Assembly: GCF_937967675.1 (NCBI RefSeq)
Contig: NZ_CALBSN010000184.1
Span: forward strand, 1-40,088
Source: an uncultured Flavobacterium sp.
GTDB taxonomy: Bacteria > Bacteroidota > Bacteroidia > Flavobacteriales > Flavobacteriaceae
Length of the DNA: 40,088 nucleotides
Direction of reading: 5' to 3'
Shown here: positions 16,742 to 25,545 of the stretch, one piece after another
How positions within the stretch are numbered: the stretch's first letter is position 1
Layout: each line of letters starts with the position of its first letter
The notes under the pieces: model-generated
What the model was told of the DNA's origin: nothing
What the model saw: only the letters and a program-made list of their open reading frames with translations
Databases searched by the model: none
Translations under genes and position numbers: made by a program

Positions 16742-16769
16742 AAATCACAGTGAGAGCTGTGATTTTTTT
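16742..16769. terminator. Terminator between the cold-shock and COG2509 genes
   Basis: The stem AAATCACAG / CTGTGATTT with a six-base loop is followed by a T run on the plus strand. The T run reaches the stop codon of the convergent gene. Confidence 0.82.
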
Positions 16770-18330
16770 ATTTTGATAAACTCTCCGCAATTTTTAAAGC
16801 ACATTTTTCACCATCAATTGCAGCTGAAATGATTCCTCCAGCATAACCCGCTCCTTCCCCACACGGATACAAGCCTTTGATTTGAACATGTTCTAATGAA
16901 AAATTATCTCTTGGAATTCTAACTGGAGATGAAGTTCTACTTTCTGGCGCATGTAAAATAGCTTCATTGGTCATATAACCGCGCATTGATTTTCCAAATT
17001 GTACAAAACCTTCACGCATGATTTGGGTTAAAAATCCAGGAAAAACTTGACCTAATTCTATCGAGGTGGTACCAGGTACGTATGATGTTTTTGGAATGTT
17101 TTTTGAAACTTTATTTTGTGTGAAATCAACCATTCTTTGAGCAGGTACTTTTTGAGTTTCTCCTGCTAAATGCCACGCTTTTTGTTCGATAGCTTTTTGA
17201 AATTCCATTCCTGCTAAAGGCCCGAATTTTTCATAAGGCTTGAAATCCTCCAACTTTAATTCCACTACAATTCCAGAATTTGCTGTAGCTTGATCACGTT
17301 TTGAAGGCGACCAACCATTAGTCACAACTTCACCTGGAGACGTAGCACAAGGAGCAATCACGCCACCCGGACACATGCAGAATGAGTACATCCCACGACC
17401 ATTCACTTGTTTTACAATCGAATAAGGTGCAGGCGGTAAATAATCACCTCTAAAATCACAGGAATATTGTATTTGGTCGATTAATTCTTGTGGATGTTCT
17501 GCACGAACACCTATAGCAAAAGGTTTCGCTTCAATATAAACGCCTTTTTTATGTAATAATTCAAAAATATCACGAGCAGAATGTCCTGTGGCTAAAATAA
17601 CTTTATTAGCCGAGATCACATCACCATTTTGAATGACAACTCCTTGCATTTCGTTATTTTTGATTACGAAATCAGTCACACGAGTTTCAAATAGTACTTG
17701 ACCTCCACATGCAATGATTTTTTCTCGAATATCTTGAATAATTTGGGGTAATTTATTAGTTCCAATGTGCGGATGAGCGTCCACCATAATATCCGGTGTT
17801 GCACCAAACCCCACAAAAAGCTCTAAAATACGATCCACATCGCCGCGTTTTTTTGAGCGTGTGTATAACTTACCATCAGAATAGGTTCCGGCTCCACCTT
17901 CTCCAAAACAATAATTGGAATCTTCGTTTACGATACCATCACGATTAATCGCTTTTAAATCGCGACGACGACCACGTACCTCTTTTCCTCGTTCTAAAAC
18001 GATTGGTTTTAAACCTAATTCAATTAATTGTAAAGCAGCAAATAATCCAGCTGGACCTGCGCCTACTACAATTACTTCTCGTTTATTCGAAACATTAGGA
18101 TAATCGGGTAATTCAATTTTAGATTCAACATATGCTTCTCCAACCAGAAAAACATTGGCTTTAATGTTGATTTTTATCGCTTTCTGACGCGCATCAATCG
18201 AGCGTTTTACAACCACCACTTTCTGAATTTCTTTTGGGCTAACCTGAAATAACTTCGCTACATGTTGGGCTAACAAACCTTCGTTGACCGCTACTTCGGG
18301 TGAAACTTGAAATTGAAATTCGCGTGGCAT
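16768..18330 (-). CDS. COG2509-type FAD-dependent oxidoreductase
   Basis: A 520-aa flavoprotein. After an N-terminal domain of about 80 residues (MPREFQFQVSPEVAVNEG, resembling the small alpha-beta domain of this family) comes the Rossmann FAD motif VVGAGPAGLFAAL (residues 88-100) with the distal ERGKEVRGRRRD. Family-typical stretches include NYCFGEGGAGTYSDGKLYTR, ILATGHSARDIFELL, CMCPGGVIAPC and the C-terminal PCGEGAGYAGGI. The COG2509 family is widespread, and no physiological role is established as far as I know. The CMCPGG cysteines might be redox active, but that is speculation. It has a TATTTTTG promoter divergent from the 79-aa gene. Confidence 0.85.
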   Translation of the reverse strand: MPREFQFQVSPEVAVNEGLLAQHVAKLFQVSPKEIQKVVVVKRSIDARQKAIKINIKANVFLVGEAYVESKIELPDYPNVSNKREVIVVGAGPAGLFAALQLIELGLKPIVLERGKEVRGRRRDLKAINRDGIVNEDSNYCFGEGGAGTYSDGKLYTRSKKRGDVDRILELFVGFGATPDIMVDAHPHIGTNKLPQIIQDIREKIIACGGQVLFETRVTDFVIKNNEMQGVVIQNGDVISANKVILATGHSARDIFELLHKKGVYIEAKPFAIGVRAEHPQELIDQIQYSCDFRGDYLPPAPYSIVKQVNGRGMYSFCMCPGGVIAPCATSPGEVVTNGWSPSKRDQATANSGIVVELKLEDFKPYEKFGPLAGMEFQKAIEQKAWHLAGETQKVPAQRMVDFTQNKVSKNIPKTSYVPGTTSIELGQVFPGFLTQIMREGFVQFGKSMRGYMTNEAILHAPESRTSSPVRIPRDNFSLEHVQIKGLYPCGEGAGYAGGIISAAIDGEKCALKIAESLSK

Positions 18331-18354
18331 AATCTATTCTTGTTAATTATGCTG

Positions 18355-18362
18355 CAAAAATA
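18355..18362 (-). promoter_or_regulatory. -7 box (TATTTTTG) for the COG2509 gene
   Basis: The minus-strand TATTTTTG lies 25 bases upstream of the ATG at 18330. It is close to the divergent box at 18384-18391. Confidence 0.5.
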
Positions 18363-18383
18363 GTAATTTGAAACTTGACTTTG

Positions 18384-18391
18384 TAACTTTG
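18384..18391 (+). promoter_or_regulatory. -7 box (TAACTTTG) for the 79-aa gene and DUF983
   Basis: The plus-strand TAACTTTGC lies 20 bases before the ATG at 18411. A TTG sits upstream at 18367-18369 with a 14-base gap. Confidence 0.5.
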
Positions 18392-18410
18392 CCCCTTTGA
18401 AACTTATAAA

Positions 18411-18650
18411 ATGCGAAAAATAAAACTCATTTGGGATTTTAGAGGAGAAGCTGCAGCCAAAACAGCGGAACATCATGATATTCATCTAAACGAATATTTA
18501 GAAAAAGAGAAAATCACATTAGAAAAAACAGGTTTTGAAATCGTCAACGAAATGCATGCTATCGCTTTTATTGTAGTAGAAGAAAGAGATATGATTCGAT
18601 TTAGAGATATTTTAAAACCACATCGCGGTGAAATTTATACCATAAATTAA
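18411..18650 (+). CDS. Small conserved protein of unknown function (79 aa)
   Basis: A soluble 79-aa alpha/beta protein (MRKIKLIWDFRGEAAAKTAE). Strand-like IKLIWDF at the start and AIAFIVVEE in the middle suggest a small ferredoxin-like fold. It has two His pairs (EHHDIH and, near the end, PHRGE), which are suggestive of metal binding but unproven. It ends two bases before the DUF983 gene, so the two form an operon. I recall similar proteins in Flavobacteriaceae annotated only as hypothetical. Confidence 0.78.
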   Translation: MRKIKLIWDFRGEAAAKTAEHHDIHLNEYLEKEKITLEKTGFEIVNEMHAIAFIVVEERDMIRFRDILKPHRGEIYTIN

Positions 18651-18652
18651 CT

Positions 18653-19015
18653 ATGATTAGTACAATTATCAATATGCTTGGGAACAAATGTCCCAATTGC
18701 AACAAAGGAAAGATTTTTGAAAAAGGATTGTTGCATTTTAGCTTTAGTTTTCCAAAAATGCATGAAAATTGCTCCCATTGTGGAACAAAATTTGAAAAAG
18801 AACCTGGTTTTTTCTTTGGAGCGATGTTTGTTAGTTACGGATTGGGCGTTGCAGAAGCATTAATAACTTATTTTATTTGTATGCCTTTTTTTGAAGAAAC
18901 GTTCGATTTACGCATTATCCCGATTATTGGAGTTGTGATTTTAAGTCTAACTTTAGTCAATATTAAACTATCGCGAATTATCTGGATTTATATGTTTAAG
19001 GAGTATTCCGTGTAA
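18653..19015 (+). CDS. DUF983 membrane protein with zinc-ribbon motif
   Basis: A 120-aa protein. The N-terminal half has two paired cysteine motifs, CPNC (residues 13-16) and CSHC (about 40-43), forming a zinc ribbon. The following motif EPGFFFGAMFVSYGLGV is the DUF983 hallmark. Two transmembrane helices follow (about 58-80 and 86-106). The family sits beside cytochrome oxidase genes in some alphaproteobacteria, but nothing here suggests that role. It is coupled to the upstream 79-aa gene and followed by a hairpin. Confidence 0.85.
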   Translation: MISTIINMLGNKCPNCNKGKIFEKGLLHFSFSFPKMHENCSHCGTKFEKEPGFFFGAMFVSYGLGVAEALITYFICMPFFEETFDLRIIPIIGVVILSLTLVNIKLSRIIWIYMFKEYSV

Positions 19016-19022
19016 AATAAAA

Positions 19023-19060
19023 ATCCAAACTCTTTTTTAGATGGAGTTTGGATCTTTATT
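19023..19060. terminator. Hairpin between DUF983 and recQ genes
   Basis: The stem ATCCAAACTC / GAGTTTGGAT with a loop of about 11 bases is followed by a moderately T-rich stretch. It serves the rightward DUF983 operon and may also affect the convergent recQ. Confidence 0.7.
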
Positions 19061-19114
19061 TTTAGGATGTCTCAAATTATTAAAATCTGTGTTCTTTATT
19101 TCAAAAATTAAGAA

Positions 19115-21310
19115 TTAATTCGCTACTTCGCTAATAAACTTAATTCGCATTAAACGTAGTTCTTCGGTATCGTAATCGCCGTCGAATTCTTTTAATGCTA
19201 AATCAATTTTATCCGATTCCGATTCCATGAAGTAATCGTGAATTTCTTCTTGTTGGTCTTCATCTAAAATTTCGTCAATCCAATATTTGATATTCAGTTT
19301 GGTTCCCGAATAGACAATTTGCTCCATTTCTTTTAACAAACCATCCATATCCAAACCTTTTGCCTTAGCGATATCGTCTAATCCTAATTTTCGGTCTACG
19401 TTTTGAATAATGTACAATTTCAATCCAGAATTAGCACCCGTAGATTTCACTACTAAATCATCAGGACGAATAATATCGTTATCTTCCACATATCGATTGA
19501 TTAAATCAACAAATGGTTTTCCGTATTTTTTGGCTTTCCCTTCTCCTACTCCATGAACATTACTCAACTCATCAATAGAAATTGGATATTTTAAAGCCAT
19601 ATCTTCCAAAGAAGGATCTTGGAAAATAACAAATGGAGGTACGCCTAATTTTTTAGCTTCTTTTTTACGTAAATCACGTAACATGGTCATTAAAGCTTCA
19701 TCAGCAGTTCCTGTAGATTTTGCAGCAGTAACAATTGCTTCATCCTCCTCTTCATTATACTCATGATCTTCTGACATCATAAAAGAAACTGGCTTTTTAA
19801 TGAACGCCTCGCCTTTTTCTGACATCTTTAGCACGCCATACGTCTCAATATCTTTCGTTAATAAACCATCCACTAAAACTTGACGAATTAACGCCATCCA
19901 ATATTTCTCATCAAAAGCATTTCCACTTCCAAAACAAGGCAATACATCTATTCTTTGTGCTTTAATTACAGCATTAATTTTACCAACTAAAGCAAATACC
20001 ACTTCTTTTGATTTGAATAATTGCTTCGTATCACGAACTACTTTTAACAAAGTAACCACTTGGTCTTGAGCCTCAACTTTCTTCTTAGGATTGCGAACGT
20101 TGTCATCCATATCCGCTCCTTCACCATTTACATCGTCGAATTCTTCACCAAAATAATGCAATAAAAATTTACGACGTGACATAGAAGTTTCAGCATACGC
20201 CACCACTTCCTGTAATAACGCAAATCCAATTTCTTGTTCCGCAACCGGTTTTCCAGAAAGGAATTTTTCTAACTTTTCAATATCTTTATACGAATAGTAC
20301 GCTAAACAATGACCCTCGCCACCATCTCGACCAGCACGACCCGTTTCTTGATAATAACTTTCTAAAGATTTTGGAATATCATGGTGAATTACATAACGCA
20401 CATCGGGTTTGTCAATTCCCATACCAAAAGCGATAGTAGCCACAACGACTTCTACATCTTCCATCAAAAACATGTCTTGATGTTTTGCTCTCGTTTTAGC
20501 ATCTAATCCTGCATGATACGGAACAGCACTAATGCCATTCACTTGTAAAACTTGGGCAATTTCTTCCACTTTTTTACGACTCAAACAGTAAATAACACCT
20601 GATTTTCCTTTATGTTGTTTGATGAATCGAATGATATCCGATTCCACATTTTTAGTTTTAGTGCGTACTTCATAAAATAAATTAGGACGATTGAACGATG
20701 CTTTGAAAGTATTTGCATCAGGCATATCCAAGTTTTTCAAGATGTCTTCTTGTACTTTTGGAGTTGCTGTTGCAGTTAAACCAATCATCGGCACATCACC
20801 TAACTGACGTACAATATTTCTCAAATTGCGATATTCAGGACGGAAATCATGTCCCCATTCCGAAATACAGTGCGCTTCATCAATGGCAACAAAAGATAAT
20901 TTTACACTATTTAAAAACTCAATATATTCCTCTTTTGTTAATGATTCTGGTGCTACATATAACAATTTTGTGATACCAGAAGTAATATCTTTTTTTACTT
21001 GATTAATTTCAGTTTTATTTAATGAAGAATTCAAAACGTGGGCAATTCCTTGTTCTGAACTTAAGCTTCGAATAGCATCAACTTGGTTTTTCATCAGCGC
21101 AATAAGTGGCGAAACGACAATAGCAGTTCCATCTAACACCAAAGCAGGCAACTGATAACAAAGCGACTTTCCTCCTCCTGTAGGCATAATTACAAAAGTA
21201 TTATTTCCTGTAATAATGCTTTTAACTACCTGTTCTTGAAGTCCTTTGAATTGGTTAAAACCAAAATATTTCTTTAATTCTTTATGTAAATCAATTTCGT
21301 TTGGATTCAT
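19115..21310 (-). CDS. recQ: ATP-dependent DNA helicase RecQ
   Basis: A 731-aa 3'-5' DNA helicase for recombination and repair. The RecQ motif 0/Q region (FGFNQFKGLQEQV) is followed by Walker A PTGGGKSLCYQLPA (residues 43-56) and DEAH (144-147, AIDEAHCISEWGHDFRPEY). Motif VI is YYQETGRAGRDGGEG. The zinc-binding RQC region is reduced: the classical cysteine cluster is not obvious after residue 365, which is usual in the Bacteroidota branch. A winged-helix and an HRDC domain lie in the C-terminal 250 residues (PPFVIFQDPSLEDMA, VHGVGEGKAKKYG), followed by an acidic tail. It is divergent from kdsD across an 85-base gap. Confidence 0.94.
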   Translation of the reverse strand: MNPNEIDLHKELKKYFGFNQFKGLQEQVVKSIITGNNTFVIMPTGGGKSLCYQLPALVLDGTAIVVSPLIALMKNQVDAIRSLSSEQGIAHVLNSSLNKTEINQVKKDITSGITKLLYVAPESLTKEEYIEFLNSVKLSFVAIDEAHCISEWGHDFRPEYRNLRNIVRQLGDVPMIGLTATATPKVQEDILKNLDMPDANTFKASFNRPNLFYEVRTKTKNVESDIIRFIKQHKGKSGVIYCLSRKKVEEIAQVLQVNGISAVPYHAGLDAKTRAKHQDMFLMEDVEVVVATIAFGMGIDKPDVRYVIHHDIPKSLESYYQETGRAGRDGGEGHCLAYYSYKDIEKLEKFLSGKPVAEQEIGFALLQEVVAYAETSMSRRKFLLHYFGEEFDDVNGEGADMDDNVRNPKKKVEAQDQVVTLLKVVRDTKQLFKSKEVVFALVGKINAVIKAQRIDVLPCFGSGNAFDEKYWMALIRQVLVDGLLTKDIETYGVLKMSEKGEAFIKKPVSFMMSEDHEYNEEEDEAIVTAAKSTGTADEALMTMLRDLRKKEAKKLGVPPFVIFQDPSLEDMALKYPISIDELSNVHGVGEGKAKKYGKPFVDLINRYVEDNDIIRPDDLVVKSTGANSGLKLYIIQNVDRKLGLDDIAKAKGLDMDGLLKEMEQIVYSGTKLNIKYWIDEILDEDQQEEIHDYFMESESDKIDLALKEFDGDYDTEELRLMRIKFISEVAN

Positions 21311-21332
21311 TCTCTATTAATATGATTTTACC

Positions 21333-21340
21333 TAAATTTG
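21333..21340 (+). promoter_or_regulatory. -7 box (TAAATTTG) for the kdsD operon
   Basis: A perfect TAnnTTTG match 55 bases before the TTG start at 21396. Confidence 0.5.
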
Positions 21341-21395
21341 CAAACATAAAGATACGATTTTCTTTAATACACACAAATTTTTTAATTTTTCTATT

Positions 21396-22361
21396 TTGAG
21401 CACAACAGAAACGATTTTATCAACAGCAAAAAAAACACTTCTTTCAGAAAGTAAGAGCATTGAAAATTTAATTAATTACTTAGATGAAGACTTTGCAAAA
21501 AGTGTTACCGCAATCTACAACACCAAAGGAAGATTAGTAATAACAGGTATTGGAAAAAGCGCTTTAATCGCTCAAAAGATTGTAGCTACTTTAAATTCAA
21601 CCGGAACTCCATCGATGTTTTTACATGCAGCGGAAGCCGTTCATGGCGATTTAGGAATGGTACAACCAGAAGATATTATCATTTGCATCTCAAAAAGTGG
21701 CAATAGTCCTGAAATTAAAGTACTCGTACCTTTGTTAAAACGTTTCGGTAATACGCTAATCGGAATGACGGCGGATAAAAATTCGTTTCTAGGAAAAGAA
21801 TCCCACTATATATTACATGCATATGTAGAAAGCGAAGCGTGCCCAAATAATCTAGCACCAACCAACAGTACTACGGCTCAATTAGTTCTTGGTGATGCTT
21901 TAGCGGTTTGTTTAATGGAAATGCGCAACTTCAAAAGCGAAGATTTTGCTGTGTATCATCCAGGCGGCGCACTTGGAAAAAAATTATTATTGCGTGTAAA
22001 AGACATGTTAGATACTACTCACAAACCAATGGTAACTCCTGATGCTTCTATCAAAAAAGTAATAATGGAGATTTCTGAAAAACGTTTAGGTGTTACAGCA
22101 GTTGTTGAAAACAATCAAGTAATCGGCATTGTAACGGATGGAGATATTCGTCGAATGCTAAATAATCGTGATACTTTTGCCGATTTAACTGCACAAGATA
22201 TCATGACAAAAAATCCGAAAAACATCAATTCCAACATTTTAGTTTCGGAAGCGTTGAATATTTTGGAGAACAATTCGATTACACAATTAGTTGTAATTGA
22301 CGACAACGAATACAAAGGAATACTTCACTTACACGATATTTTAAAAGAAGGAATCGTATAA
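21396..22361 (+). CDS. kdsD: Arabinose-5-phosphate isomerase (KpsF/GutQ family)
   Basis: A 321-aa isomerase of ribulose-5-phosphate to arabinose-5-phosphate, the first step to KDO for LPS. The SIS domain contains VITGIGKSALIAQKI, SMFLHAAEAVHGDLGM (active-site His) and ICISKSGNSPEI. Two CBS domains follow (DMLDTTHKPMVTPDAS and DIMTKNPKNINSN). The start is TTG: MSTTETILSTAKKTL has no ATG alternative before residue 70, by which point the conserved SIS fold has begun. The stop overlaps the tatC start (TAATG). With tatC, the CMD gene and lptB it forms an envelope-related rightward series. Confidence 0.92.
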   Translation: MSTTETILSTAKKTLLSESKSIENLINYLDEDFAKSVTAIYNTKGRLVITGIGKSALIAQKIVATLNSTGTPSMFLHAAEAVHGDLGMVQPEDIIICISKSGNSPEIKVLVPLLKRFGNTLIGMTADKNSFLGKESHYILHAYVESEACPNNLAPTNSTTAQLVLGDALAVCLMEMRNFKSEDFAVYHPGGALGKKLLLRVKDMLDTTHKPMVTPDASIKKVIMEISEKRLGVTAVVENNQVIGIVTDGDIRRMLNNRDTFADLTAQDIMTKNPKNINSNILVSEALNILENNSITQLVVIDDNEYKGILHLHDILKEGIV

Positions 22362-23182
22362 TGGCAAATAAAAACATAAAAGAGATGTCGTTTTTAGATC
22401 ATCTCGAAGAATTACGTTGGTTATTGGTAAGAAGTTCAGCTGCTATTCTAATTTGTGGAATTGTAGCTTTCTTTTTCAGTGATTTTATTTTTAATGAGAT
22501 CATTTTTGGCCCAAAAAGTCCAGACTTTGTTACCTACCAATTTTTTTGTGATTTAGGAAAACAATTTGATATGGGCGATACGATGTGTATTACCGAAATC
22601 AATCTTCCCATTCAAAATAGAGAAATGGGCGGACAATTTTCGATGCACATGTGGACCTCCATTACGGTGGGATTTATTTTTGCTTTCCCTTTCATTTTAT
22701 GGGAAATTTGGAAATTTATTAGTCCGGCTTTATATGAAAAAGAGAAAAAATACGCGGCATCGTTTATCATTATTTCTTCGATATTATTTTTTATCGGAGT
22801 TTTATTTGGATACTATTTAATTGCACCATTATCGGTACAATTCTTCGCCAGTTATATTGTGAGTCCGGAAATTAGCAATTCGATTGATATTGATTCCTAC
22901 ATGAGTTTGATGAAAACATCCGCTATTGCAAGTGGACTATTATTTGAATTACCTATCATTATTTTCTTCTTAACCAAGATTGGATTAGTCACTCCCGAAT
23001 TTTTAAGAAAATACAGAAAATACACTTTAGTGGTCGTATTAATTGTAGCCGCCGTCATTACACCACCCGATGTTTTGAGCCAAATTATCGTTACAATTCC
23101 AATTATGATATTATACGAAGCAAGTATTTTAATTAGTGTTTTGGTAGTAAAAAATCAAGAAAAAGAAAAATTAAAAGCATAA
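22361..23182 (+). CDS. tatC: Twin-arginine translocase subunit TatC
   Basis: A 273-aa inner-membrane protein with six predicted helices. The family signature MSFLDHLEELRWLLVRSS is at the N-terminus. The conserved periplasmic and core region includes FAFPFILWEIWKFISPALYEKEKK and, near the end, VITPPDVLSQIIVTIPI. It is the receptor of twin-arginine signal peptides for folded-protein export. No tatA is next to it. The start overlaps the stop of kdsD by one base, so translation is likely coupled. Confidence 0.95.
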   Translation: MANKNIKEMSFLDHLEELRWLLVRSSAAILICGIVAFFFSDFIFNEIIFGPKSPDFVTYQFFCDLGKQFDMGDTMCITEINLPIQNREMGGQFSMHMWTSITVGFIFAFPFILWEIWKFISPALYEKEKKYAASFIIISSILFFIGVLFGYYLIAPLSVQFFASYIVSPEISNSIDIDSYMSLMKTSAIASGLLFELPIIIFFLTKIGLVTPEFLRKYRKYTLVVVLIVAAVITPPDVLSQIIVTIPIMILYEASILISVLVVKNQEKEKLKA

Positions 23183-23187
23183 AAAAA

Positions 23188-23541
23188 ATGGCAGATTTAG
23201 TAAAAGAATTCAACGATTATCGTTCAAAAATGAACGAAAAATTATTAGCCGACAACAACAAAGTCATCAAAAGAATTTTTAATGTAGACACGAATGCTTA
23301 CATGGAAGGTGCTTTAGATGTAAAAACTAAAGAGCTATTAGGTTTAGTAGCTTCAGCGGTTTTACGTTGCGATGATTGTATCAAATATCATTTAGAAACC
23401 GCTTACAAAAACGGCGTTACTAAAGAAGAAATGATGGAAAGCATGGGAATTGCCACTTTAGTTGGCGGAACTATCGTAATTCCTCACTTGAGAAGAGCTT
23501 ATGAGTTTTGGGAAGCTTTAGAAGAACAAAGTTCGAAATAA
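23188..23541 (+). CDS. Carboxymuconolactone-decarboxylase-family (AhpD-like) protein
   Basis: A 117-aa all-helical protein. The CxxCxxxH active-site motif is complete: Cys61, Cys64 and His68 in LRCDDCIKYH, typical of AhpD-like thiol peroxidase or redox-relay members rather than true decarboxylases. It starts five bases after tatC and is therefore in the same transcript. It may act in peroxide defence or redox repair, but the reaction is unknown. Confidence 0.88.
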   Translation: MADLVKEFNDYRSKMNEKLLADNNKVIKRIFNVDTNAYMEGALDVKTKELLGLVASAVLRCDDCIKYHLETAYKNGVTKEEMMESMGIATLVGGTIVIPHLRRAYEFWEALEEQSSK

Positions 23542-23651
23542 CAAATTCCAAAATCGAAGTTAAAAGTAGTAGTTCGTTGAATGTTTTTTGTTTATTTGCA
23601 GAGTAATTTCACTTATTAACTCATAAACTTCTAAACTCATAAACTAGAAAA

Positions 23652-24449
23652 ATGAAATTAAGAGCAGAAAATTTAGTTAAAACCTATAAAAAAAGAAGTG
23701 TAGTAAAAGGGATTTCCGTTGAAGTAAACCAAGGGGAAATCGTGGGTTTATTAGGACCAAATGGCGCCGGAAAAACCACTTCGTTCTACATGATTGTAGG
23801 TTTAGTAAAACCAAATAGCGGCCATATCTATTTAGACGATATGGACATTACCAATTTCCCTATGTACAAAAGGGCTCAAAACGGAATTGGCTATTTGGCA
23901 CAAGAAGCTTCTGTGTTTAGAAAATTGAGTATTGAAGATAACATATTGAGTGTATTGCAATTAACCACACTTTCAAAAGCCGAACAAGAAGCTAAAATGG
24001 AAGAGTTAATTGCTGAATTCGCATTAGAACACATTCGTACCAATCGTGGGGATTTACTTTCAGGAGGAGAACGTCGTCGTACAGAAATTGCACGTGCTTT
24101 AGCAACCGATCCAAAATTCATTCTGTTAGACGAACCTTTTGCAGGAGTTGACCCTGTAGCAGTTGAGGACATTCAAAGAATTGTTGCCCAATTAAAAAAC
24201 AAAAACATCGGGATTTTAATTACTGACCATAACGTACAAGAAACCTTAGCGATTACAGACAAAACCTACTTAATGTTTGAAGGAGGAATTCTGAAAGCTG
24301 GAAAACCAGAGGAATTAGCATCAGATGAAGTGGTTAGACGTGTTTATTTAGGACAAAATTTCGAATTAAGAAGAACTAAAATCGATTTTGAAGCGCCTAA
24401 AACTACCATCATTCACGGCAAAGGAGAATTGAATTTGAATAAAGAATAA
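23652..24449 (+). CDS. lptB: LPS export ABC transporter ATP-binding protein
   Basis: A 265-aa ATPase of the LptB type, which powers LPS transport to the outer membrane with LptFG. Walker A is GPNGAGKTTSFYM (residues 35-47), the signature LSGGERRRTEIARALA, Walker B FILLDEPFAGVDP and the switch His in ILITDHNVQE. LptB-specific features are GLVKPNSGHIYLD and GIGYLAQEASVFRKLS. About 25 extra residues at the C-terminus (FELRRTKIDFEAP) are usual for Bacteroidota. It is 110 bases after the CMD gene and may have a separate promoter; its pathway partner kdsD is three genes upstream. Confidence 0.94.
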   Translation: MKLRAENLVKTYKKRSVVKGISVEVNQGEIVGLLGPNGAGKTTSFYMIVGLVKPNSGHIYLDDMDITNFPMYKRAQNGIGYLAQEASVFRKLSIEDNILSVLQLTTLSKAEQEAKMEELIAEFALEHIRTNRGDLLSGGERRRTEIARALATDPKFILLDEPFAGVDPVAVEDIQRIVAQLKNKNIGILITDHNVQETLAITDKTYLMFEGGILKAGKPEELASDEVVRRVYLGQNFELRRTKIDFEAPKTTIIHGKGELNLNKE

Positions 24450-24654
24450 TTCTTTTGTAGCGCAAAGTTTCACGAAGTTTAGCACAAACAAAGTCACACA
24501 AAGTTTTAATATTTATTATTGCGCACTTAGTTATTAAAGAGATGTTTAACAGCATGACAAACTTGGCGTATAATCCAATATGAACCATACCAAGCGCAAC
24601 GCCATACAATCAATCAACACAAAACAAACCTTTGTGTATGTGTTTAAATAATTA

Positions 24655-24693
24655 GTGCCCATTGTGTCTTCCTTGTGTCCTTAGTGGTTAAAT
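24655..24693 (-). repeat. Dispersed repeat, distant copy of the C module at 37.5/40.0 kb
   Basis: Read on the minus strand: AAATTTAACCACTAAGGAC then ACAAGGAAGACACAATGGGC. It matches the repeats at 37471-37510 and 39977-40017 with a one-base gap and a few changes. The whole spacer 24450-24693 is non-coding, with several loosely repeated CACAAAGT/GCGCA motifs. Confidence 0.7.
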
Positions 24694-25545
24694 TTATCGA
24701 ATACACTTCAACAACAACTTATTCTTATCGCCATTAAAAATATTCACATCCACCATACCTTCAATTCCTTGAATTTGAGCTTTTTCAGTGAATTGCCAAA
24801 ACAACCAATCATCTTCTAAATGATTACGCCAAAAATTGTAATTGGCAATCCAAAGGGGATAATCTGAAAATTCTTCCTTTAAAAAATCGGTATAATAACT
24901 TTCTCCTGAGTAAATAATCGGCTTGACTTTATAATGTTTTTCTACCTTTTTTAACCAACGACGTAATCCTACTTTTAAACTATCTATCGATTGCGATTTA
25001 GGTAATTTTTCGATATCCAAAACAGGAGGCAAATCGCCTTTTTCTAATTTTACGGTTTTGATAAAATTTTCAGCTTGTTCAATCGAATTTTCGTTGGGAC
25101 GATAATAATGATAAGCACCTCGAATAAGTTGGCGCTCTTTTGAAGCTTTCCAATTTTCTTTAAATTTGGAATCTATTTTATTTTTTCCAGCGGTAGCGCG
25201 AATAAAAACAAACGACAACTCAAACGATTCATCAATATGATAGGTTTGTTCCCAATCGATTTCACTTTGATATTCCGAAACATCAAAACCTATGGCTTTG
25301 TCATCATGTTTGTGTAACACTTCGTAAATACGAATGTCGGCTAATTTTCGTTCTTCTTTGGATAAAGTTTCAACGTTTTTATCGGTTTTAAAACCTAAAT
25401 AATACAAGAAACCATCGCGAAAGGTATAAATTCCAATCGCAACAAATAAAAACAGAACAAAAGAAATGAAGTAGAAAATCCATTTACTTCTAGTATTGGA
25501 TTTTCGTTTTGTAGTAGGTTTTCGTCTGTAATTTTTGGACGCCAT
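24694..25545 (-). CDS. Glycoside hydrolase family 25 (lysozyme-like), membrane-anchored
   Basis: A 283-aa protein that cleaves peptidoglycan between MurNAc and GlcNAc. A basic start (MASKNYRRKPTTKRKSNTRSK) is followed by a transmembrane helix at about 22-41, so it is anchored with the enzyme in the periplasm. GH25 motifs are GFDVSEYQSEIDW (Asp88), FVFIRATAG, GAYHYYRP and PPVLDIEK (Asp177 and Glu179 are the catalytic acidic pair), then IIYSGESYYTDFL and LWIANYN. It overlaps the pssA stop by one base (TAATG). Confidence 0.9.
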   Translation of the reverse strand: MASKNYRRKPTTKRKSNTRSKWIFYFISFVLFLFVAIGIYTFRDGFLYYLGFKTDKNVETLSKEERKLADIRIYEVLHKHDDKAIGFDVSEYQSEIDWEQTYHIDESFELSFVFIRATAGKNKIDSKFKENWKASKERQLIRGAYHYYRPNENSIEQAENFIKTVKLEKGDLPPVLDIEKLPKSQSIDSLKVGLRRWLKKVEKHYKVKPIIYSGESYYTDFLKEEFSDYPLWIANYNFWRNHLEDDWLFWQFTEKAQIQGIEGMVDVNIFNGDKNKLLLKCIR

